Shown: positions 42,636 through 46,999 of the stretch, piece by piece
Layout of the letters: each line of letters begins with the position of its first letter
Position numbering within the stretch: the stretch's first letter is position 1
From: Armatimonadota bacterium
GTDB lineage: Bacteria > Armatimonadota > UBA5829 > DTJY01
NCBI GenBank assembly: GCA_017993055.1
Contig: JAGONM010000029.1
Coordinates: forward strand, 1 to 46,999
Direction of reading: 5' to 3'
Length of the DNA: 46,999 nucleotides
Program-made: the position numbers and the translations under genes
Notes under the pieces: generated by a model
Database searches by the model: none
Seen by the model: only the letters and a program-made list of their open reading frames with translations
What the model was told of the DNA's origin: nothing

Positions 42636-43466
42636 ATGGCATGTGTTGCGATGAGAGATGGGAAGCCGAGGATTGACAAGCTGGGCACTTTCGTAGAGGT
42701 CTTTGCTGGGGGTCTGCCCGGAGATGACACAGAGATCGCGAACTGCATGCAGAGCTTGGACGACGCTGTCTTGAAGGAGAACAGTAGCGTTACACCACAG
42801 GCGCTCAGCAACGCGCACGGTGACTGGTACGAGTGGCTGCTTGCCGTGCGTGCTTGGAATATACACGTGACCGAAAAAACGTGCAAGGTGGCCCTTACGA
42901 TGCCGAACATCAGTCAGTTCGACGTGGCGGCCCTCTACGTCAAAGATCTCAAGGAAATGGTCGTCCATCTGCGCGATGAAGTGAGGAATACATCGCAAGT
43001 AAGCCTTATAACGTCGAATCCGGACTTCGTCATACTCCGGCACGATAGCATCGAGAACTTAGAACTTCCCAGACCGATAGGAGCGATGAATCAAGATACC
43101 ATTAGAAAACTGGATGGAGCCTATGCGTCCTTCGCAGGTAAGTGCGAGTTTGAGTCCATCGTAGGCTTCCTCGCTGCAAAGTATTCCTTCAGGCCCGATC
43201 GTCGTCTCCAGATTCCCCACGAAGGCAGCCTGATGAAGGCTTTGTATGTTCACTTGCAGACTAGGCTCTGGGTTACGAACCCTCCCGGCCTCACGTATTA
43301 CGCGGTTGCGGCGGAGGTAGGGGATGCTGATCGTGAGGCACTCACTACGGTTGCGACACACTCCATCACCACCGTTCTGAGTCTGCCTCAGAAAGCCGTG
43401 GACGCGGTATTCGAAACGAAGAAACTGACAGACATCGACGAAACCTTCAAGCAGATTTTGGCCTAG
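42636..43466 (+). CDS. Cfr10I/Bse634I-like type II restriction endonuclease
   Basis: Cfr10I and Bse634I are tetrameric (type IIF) enzymes that cut R/CCGGY. The 276-residue protein shares long blocks with that family as I recall it: HGDWYEWLLAVRA, VSLITSNPDFVIL, the catalytic region FLAAKYSFRPDRRLQ, IPHEGSLMKALYVHLQTR, and ATHSITTVLSLPQKAVD. The catalytic residues would be the PD Asp in SNPDF, the Lys in AAK and the Glu in HEGS. Where Cfr10I has SVK, this has AAK. It has its own promoter and overlaps the convergent methyltransferase by 20 bases. The target RCCGGY is inferred from family. Confidence 0.88.
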   Translation: MACVAMRDGKPRIDKLGTFVEVFAGGLPGDDTEIANCMQSLDDAVLKENSSVTPQALSNAHGDWYEWLLAVRAWNIHVTEKTCKVALTMPNISQFDVAALYVKDLKEMVVHLRDEVRNTSQVSLITSNPDFVILRHDSIENLELPRPIGAMNQDTIRKLDGAYASFAGKCEFESIVGFLAAKYSFRPDRRLQIPHEGSLMKALYVHLQTRLWVTNPPGLTYYAVAAEVGDADREALTTVATHSITTVLSLPQKAVDAVFETKKLTDIDETFKQILA

Positions 43467-44718
43467 TCAGTACCCAACGCGTCGCTAGGCCCAGTGCGCG
43501 GCCCAGCAGCGGGGGAACGGCGTTTCCTATTTGTCGCCCCGCACCTACGAGTGTCACCCTCTCACGACCATGGCAGACGAACTCCCACTCCGGAGGGAAG
43601 GATTGAAAGACAGCCATTTCATGGGTGCTAAGTCCTCGATCCTCCAACGGGTGAATGTACATTCCCTTCGCGGGGTTGTATGCCGCAGTGCGGATCGTGA
43701 CAGCGGGTCGGTCAAGTCGCATTCGTCCGAATGTGTCGTGCCCCTGATGCTTGCCGGAACGCCAACACTCGGGACGCATATCGTGTGGCAGCACCTTGAA
43801 GTTCTCTCCGATTCCGATGCGTGTCATACGCTCCCTGACCGCTTCGGAAATGTTCATCAGACAATAGTCGCGCCGTGATCTGTCCCATTCTGAGGATTCA
43901 CGGAGTGCATCACGAACAGTTACCCATGGTGTGAAGGGGCCGGGTTTACGACATCCGACCCTGGATGCAAAGACCGCATGTGCCCTTTCATCCGGAAAGT
44001 TGAGAGGATATGGGAATGCTGGCATCCGGTCTCCTCGATAGCCAAGGATGATGAAACGCCGCCGCTGTTGCGGCACGCCGTAGTCCGCCGCATTGACGGT
44101 CATTGATGACAAGCTGTACCCCAATGACTTGAGTTCGCCGGTCATCTTCCCCAGTATTCTCTGGTTCCTGCCGTGGCTGAATCCCTCTACGTTCTCGAAT
44201 ATCAGTGCCTTAGGCAGGCAGCCGGCCACAACGCGTAGAAAGTCGGCGTAAAGCGTACCGTTGACTGAATCCGCCTCGCCTTCTTTCTTCCCAATATTGC
44301 TGAATGGCTGGCACGGTGGACCGCCGACCACCAGTGCAGGTTCACCGATCTCGAGGCCACCAACTTCCAGTAGATGTTCTGGTGTTATTGCGCGGATGTC
44401 GCCTTTGACGGATTCACCGCAACCCGACGCCAGCGCCCAATGTGGTCGGTTGTGCGCAAGCGTGGCGCGACAGTCGGGATCAATCTCAACGCACGCAACC
44501 GTATCGAATCCGGCCATCTCCAGACCCAGGTCCAGGCCTCCGGCACCGGAGAACAAACTCAGCACCTTGTTTTGCGGGAAGGGGTCCGAGTCCTGGTTGC
44601 GTACGTCGACGTACCGAATGCCTGACTGATAGTCAAGATAGACTGATTCAGAGGCGCAATGGTCTGATTCCGGACAGGGAAGGGGCAGGGTTTCGAGGTC
44701 GGCTGTCGGACTAGTCAT
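43447..44718 (-). CDS. DNA (cytosine-5) methyltransferase
   Basis: Protects host DNA from the neighbouring nuclease by forming 5-methylcytosine. All core motifs appear in order: SLFSGAGGLDLGLE (motif I, AdoMet), GGPPCQPFSNIG (motif IV, catalytic Cys), FENVEGF (motif VI), QQRRRFIILGYR (motif VIII), a target-recognition region, and GRQIGNAVPPLLGRALG (motif X). Length is 423 residues. The ATG lies four bases after the stop of the vsr-like gene, whose end holds GGGGGAG, so the two are coupled. The 3' end overlaps the nuclease gene tail to tail. Confidence 0.93.
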   Translation of the reverse strand: MTSPTADLETLPLPCPESDHCASESVYLDYQSGIRYVDVRNQDSDPFPQNKVLSLFSGAGGLDLGLEMAGFDTVACVEIDPDCRATLAHNRPHWALASGCGESVKGDIRAITPEHLLEVGGLEIGEPALVVGGPPCQPFSNIGKKEGEADSVNGTLYADFLRVVAGCLPKALIFENVEGFSHGRNQRILGKMTGELKSLGYSLSSMTVNAADYGVPQQRRRFIILGYRGDRMPAFPYPLNFPDERAHAVFASRVGCRKPGPFTPWVTVRDALRESSEWDRSRRDYCLMNISEAVRERMTRIGIGENFKVLPHDMRPECWRSGKHQGHDTFGRMRLDRPAVTIRTAAYNPAKGMYIHPLEDRGLSTHEMAVFQSFPPEWEFVCHGRERVTLVGAGRQIGNAVPPLLGRALGLATRWVLTRPKSA

Positions 44719-44721
44719 GTG

Positions 44722-45129
44722 CTACTCCCCCAGTTCAGCGGTCAATCGATCCATGAGTCGGTCCGGGTTACGTGTCTCGCATTCCCATATGACCACCACT
44801 CGCCATCCTAAGTGCGACAGGCGTTGAGTCGTCTGTCTGTCGCGGGCGACATTTCCGGAAAGCTTGTCAGTCCAGAACTGCCTGTTGGTTCGCGGGATCG
44901 TTCCCTTCTTGCAGTCGGCGTGTGAGTGCCAGAAACATCCGTGAACGAGCACGACGGTCCTATGTTTCGGCAGCACGATGTCAGGGCGCCCGGGGAGGTC
45001 GCGTCTGTGCAAGCGAAACCGAAAACCAAGGCGATGCAATAGCGCACGCACGACGATCTCGGGTTTCGTGTCGGCGTTCCTGACTCGGGCCATGATGCGG
45101 CTGCGCGTGATGGCGTCGAAAACATCCAT
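44722..45129 (-). CDS. vsr: Very short patch repair endonuclease (Vsr)
   Basis: Vsr nicks DNA next to T:G mismatches that arise when 5-methylcytosine deaminates. The 135-residue protein has the family layout: ITRSRIMARVRNADTKPEI, LPGRPDIVLPKHRTVVLVHG with the metal Asp, CFWHSHADCKKGTIP with Cys and His of the structural zinc site, and LGWRVVVIWECE. ATG at 45129 fits family starts; a longer frame to ATG 45219 adds 30 residues without homology. It is the first gene of a vsr-methyltransferase operon, supporting a C5 type methylase. Confidence 0.93.
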   Translation of the reverse strand: MDVFDAITRSRIMARVRNADTKPEIVVRALLHRLGFRFRLHRRDLPGRPDIVLPKHRTVVLVHGCFWHSHADCKKGTIPRTNRQFWTDKLSGNVARDRQTTQRLSHLGWRVVVIWECETRNPDRLMDRLTAELGE

Positions 45130-45236
45130 GTCAAACGCCCCGTCGTAAGTCCGGCTGTCGGCAGTATGATGCAACAGAGTCGCGGCGCAAGGTCTGCTCG
45201 GCACCGGGTACGACCCCATCCGGTTCCAGTACGGTC

Positions 45237-45266
45237 ATTATACAACCCGGACACGGTGCGATGCAA
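45237..45266 (-). promoter_or_regulatory. Probable promoter of the vsr-methyltransferase operon
   Basis: On the minus strand a perfect TATAAT (45242-45237) is preceded, 18 bases upstream, by the weak -35 TTGCAT (45266-45261). Transcription would start near 45230, leaving about 100 bases before the vsr ATG at 45129. Confidence 0.5.
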
Positions 45267-45441
45267 GAGGAATTGTCGTGTGATCGGGCGTTAGGTGACT
45301 AGCGAAGCGATGATCGCGAAAAACCTCCATCCTCGAAAAAACACCCCTAAAGATCAGGCGCTCGTCTGCCTAGAATAGAAGCGCAGCACGCTCCTTGACT
45401 TCCTGAGGCTCCAGGCGGACCCGAACAGGCCGCGCCCCAAA
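45267..45441. other. Intergenic stretch without a recognised gene
   Basis: Between the vsr promoter and the second repeat array no convincing coding frame is seen. A short palindrome GCGATGATCGC and two A-runs (CGAAAAAC, CGAAAAAAC) occur around 45306-45346, with nothing that identifies a tRNA or small RNA. The base composition is less GC-rich than the flanking genes. Confidence 0.5.
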
Positions 45442-45601
45442 GCGAATGGGGACGTTTCCATAGCGAATGGGGACGTTTCTATACCGAATGGGGACGTTTC
45501 CATGGCGAATGGGGACGTTTCCATGGCGAATGGGGACGTTTCTATAGCGAACAGGGACGTTTCCATGCCGAATGGGGACGTTTCGATAGCGAATGGGGAC
45601 G
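45442..45601. repeat. Second tandem array with 21-bp period
   Basis: Seven full units and a partial eighth start at 45442, 45463, 45484, 45505, 45526, 45547, 45568 and 45589. The consensus is GCGAATGGGGACGTTTCCAT plus one base (A or G). ATGGGG and TTCCAT can pair in RNA with two G-U pairs around ACGT, although units 6 and 7 weaken this pairing. Since 21 is a multiple of three, frames are open through the array on both strands. It lies 54 bp before the next gene, after the restriction-modification module. Unit sequence differs from the array at 14289, but the period is the same. Confidence 0.85.
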
Positions 45602-45654
45602 GGCTTCAGGAGGTCTGAACGGAGCGTGTTGACATCAATCGAAGGAGGGCTTGG

Positions 45655-46317
45655 ATGCCCCGAAACTACTTTCCGAACAACGATCGTGAACTGATGGACT
45701 GGCTCGCGAACTTCGCGAGCGTCCTCGACGTCAACAAGGCCCAGGTGGGCCTGGTAGCGGATGACGTGACGCCTATCTCGGACGCGTCGGACGCGTTCGG
45801 CATCGCGTACCAGAGCTACCAACAGCAGGCGGGCCTCGCGTCGGCCGCGTCGGGCCTCAGGAATACAAAGCGCGCCGAGGCGATCGAGATCCTGCGGCCG
45901 CTCGTGCGCCGGGTCAACAACCACCCGGGGATGACCGACCAGCTTCGACGACTGCTCGGCCTTCGGACGCCGGACCTCGCGGAGGCGCCGGAGCCGATCA
46001 CCGAGCTGTTGCCCATCCTGATGCTGGAGTCGTGGCCGGGGCAGGTTACGGTCCACTGGGGCCCGTACCCGGGGAACGAGCGCATCAATGGGAAGCCCTC
46101 GGGCGTGAAGGGGGCGAACATCTACCGCAAGAAGGCGGGAGAGACGGCCTTCCAGCTCGTGGGGTTCTCCGGTTCGTCGCCGTACATTGACTACATTGCG
46201 GGCGACGGGGCGGACTACACCTACGTGGCGCGCTACCGGGGGACCACGGAAGCCGACCTGAGCAAGCAGTCGGAGGCGAACACGGTGGCGGCGCGGGGCA
46301 TGGACCTGGCGGCTTGA
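45655..46317 (+). CDS. Protein of unknown function with Fn3-like C-terminus
   Basis: A 220-residue protein with AAGGAGGG five bases before its ATG. Residues 1-115 are helical (NNDRELMDWLANFASVLDVN, and a second part with AIEILRPLVRRVNNHPGM). Residues 120-215 look like a fibronectin-III-type beta domain (VTVHWGPYP, GVKGANIYRKKAGETAFQLV, YTYVARYRG). No signal peptide or catalytic motif is visible. The layout recalls small proteins I have seen annotated as hypothetical in several environmental bacteria; the role is unknown. A terminator-like hairpin follows the stop by 28 bp. Confidence 0.7.
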   Translation: MPRNYFPNNDRELMDWLANFASVLDVNKAQVGLVADDVTPISDASDAFGIAYQSYQQQAGLASAASGLRNTKRAEAIEILRPLVRRVNNHPGMTDQLRRLLGLRTPDLAEAPEPITELLPILMLESWPGQVTVHWGPYPGNERINGKPSGVKGANIYRKKAGETAFQLVGFSGSSPYIDYIAGDGADYTYVARYRGTTEADLSKQSEANTVAARGMDLAA

Positions 46318-46345
46318 GCCGGGCGATTGCAGGCGCATGCGATGG

Positions 46346-46376
46346 AGGGCGCGGGCTGATGCATGGGCCGCGCCCT
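46346..46376 (+). terminator. Terminator-like hairpin after the Fn3-like gene
   Basis: AGGGCGCGG (46346-46354) pairs with CCGCGCCCT (46368-46376) over nine bases around a 13-base loop, 28 bp after the stop codon. The next bases are TCGT, without a T-tract. Confidence 0.65.
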
Positions 46377-46403
46377 TCGTCGCGAGCGGGTGGGGGCGCG
46401 GGG

Positions 46404-46780
46404 CCTGACGGAGGGGGTCTCTCGTTACGGTTTCCTCGAAACCTACTCGAGACGTGACGGACGGGGCGAGCTGTTGGGGGAAGTGAATCTCTCGGAGGAG
46501 CCTCTGCCTGACTATCAGACTCCGACCGATCTCCTCGAGTAGCCGCTCCCGCGGCGTATCGAGAGGGTTACCCTTGGCCTGGGGGAGCGCGACCTGACGG
46601 AGGGGGTCTCTCGTTACGGTTTCCTCGAAACCTACTCGAGACGGGACGGACGGGGCGAGCTGTTGGGGCAAGTGAATCTCTCGGAGGAGCCTCTGCCTGA
46701 CTATCAGACTCCGACGGATCTCCTCGAGTAGCCGCTCCCGCGGCGTATCGAGAGGGTTACCCTTGGCCTGGGGGAGCGCG
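46404..46780. repeat. Tandem duplication, two 188-bp copies
   Basis: Positions 46404-46591 and 46593-46780 are nearly identical, with about three differences noted (for example GAGACGTGAC against GAGACGGGAC). Each copy contains CTACTCGAG and its inverted partner CTCGAGTAG, plus GGTTTCCTCGAAACC and AGGGTTACCCT, so each may fold. The 189-bp period is 63 codons, and the minus strand is open across both copies, which makes gene callers report a protein there; I see no start signal or family support. The second copy ends seven bases before a promoter. Confidence 0.85.
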
Positions 46781-46786
46781 CTCTGC

Positions 46787-46815
46787 TTGACAAAGCTCGG
46801 CCGTTCCTATACTAT
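46787..46815 (+). promoter_or_regulatory. Strong sigma-70-like promoter of the last gene
   Basis: TTGACA (46787-46792) and TACTAT (46810-46815) are 17 bases apart; the overlapping TATACT at 46808 is an alternative -10 with 15-base spacing. Transcription would start near 46822, about 24 bases before the GTG start. Confidence 0.7.
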
Positions 46816-46845
46816 GAGCGGGTGAATTTGTACCCGGAGGGCGCA

Positions 46846-46999
46846 GTGAAGCTGTCAGTCATCACCGACGAGATATCCCAGGACTTCGAGCGCGCGCTGG
46901 ACGTGATGCAGGAGTACCGCGTCCCCGGCGCGGAGCTGAGATGCCTGTGGGACGTGAACATCGCGGACATGGACGAGGACGGCATCGCCCGCGCGAAGA
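46846..46999 (+). CDS. Sugar phosphate isomerase/epimerase-like protein (partial)
   Basis: The frame starts at GTG 46846 with GGAGG five bases upstream and runs off the window after 51 codons. The visible N-terminus (KLSVITDEISQDFERAL, then VPGAELRCLWDVNIADM) matches the first strand and helix of xylose-isomerase-like TIM-barrel enzymes, which isomerise or epimerise sugars, often next to Gfo/Idh/MocA oxidoreductases. The metal-binding residues lie beyond the window end. Confidence 0.75.
   Translation, partial: MKLSVITDEISQDFERALDVMQEYRVPGAELRCLWDVNIADMDEDGIARAK

Noticed and set aside
45130-45219. Longer Vsr with 30 extra N-terminal residues
   Set aside because: The extension has no family counterpart and ATG 45219 has no ribosome binding site, although the predicted promoter would allow either start.
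45442-45601. CRISPR array
   Set aside because: Units abut directly with no variable spacer, so this is a tandem repeat.
45370-46671. Long minus-strand open frame of 433 codons across the repeats and the Fn3-like gene
   Set aside because: It is antisense to a gene with a good ribosome binding site, and its length depends on repeats with periods divisible by three that cannot create stops. It shows no recognisable domain.

Overview
The window looks like part of a GC-rich bacterial chromosome from an uncultured or little-studied lineage. ATG, GTG and TTG starts with GGAGG-type ribosome binding sites and sigma-70-like promoters are all visible. The opening order rplU-rpmA-obgE-proB-nadD-LCP-rsfS is common in Terrabacteria-type genomes. 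Together with the many glycoside hydrolase-like, amidohydrolase-2 and Gfo/Idh/MocA genes, it would fit Armatimonadota or a relative, but that is inference and no marker here is decisive. No rRNA, tRNA, CRISPR array, transposase or phage structural gene was found.

Region 1 (1-6369) is a housekeeping run: a strong promoter, ribosomal proteins L21 and L27, the ribosome-assembly GTPase ObgE, ProB, NadD, an LCP ligase, RsfS and a TPR membrane protein, many with 4-base overlaps. Region 2 (6424-15684) is carbohydrate-related: a GH99-like secreted protein, a ferritin-like protein, a GH78 rhamnosidase, an amidohydrolase, a secreted beta-propeller protein and, convergently, a phosphodiester glycosidase. 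Between the two converging genes lies an array of ten 14-nt palindromes at an exact 21-bp period. Region 3 (15944-24361) has a heterodimeric ABC exporter with one degenerate ATP site, a phosphoribosyltransferase, a CBM9-like protein and a DNA-uptake cluster (ComEA, ComEC membrane part, separate metallo-beta-lactamase part).

Region 4 (24500-32796) has an orphan ParB-like protein with a cysteine-rich tail, a DegT aminotransferase coupled to a double amidohydrolase whose first half has lost its metal ligands, a zinc-type P-ATPase next to a ZIP transporter that seems to start at AUC, and a NagD-like phosphatase. Region 5 (32818-42461) has a sulfatase-fold enzyme with Thr at the nucleophile position, two Gfo/Idh/MocA oxidoreductases, a GNAT, a large exported six-hairpin-type protein, a Ycf46-like AAA ATPase and a propeller-TPR fusion; its last 4 kb is visibly more GC-rich.

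Region 6 (42462-45242) is a compact restriction-modification module: a Cfr10I/Bse634I-like endonuclease converging on a C5 methyltransferase that is coupled to a Vsr repair endonuclease. A predicted target site (GCCGGT) sits in the promoter of the nuclease gene. Region 7 (45243-46999) has a second, unrelated 21-bp repeat array, a protein of unknown function, a terminator-like hairpin, a 189-bp tandem duplication, and a well-formed promoter driving a TIM-barrel sugar isomerase-like gene cut by the window end.
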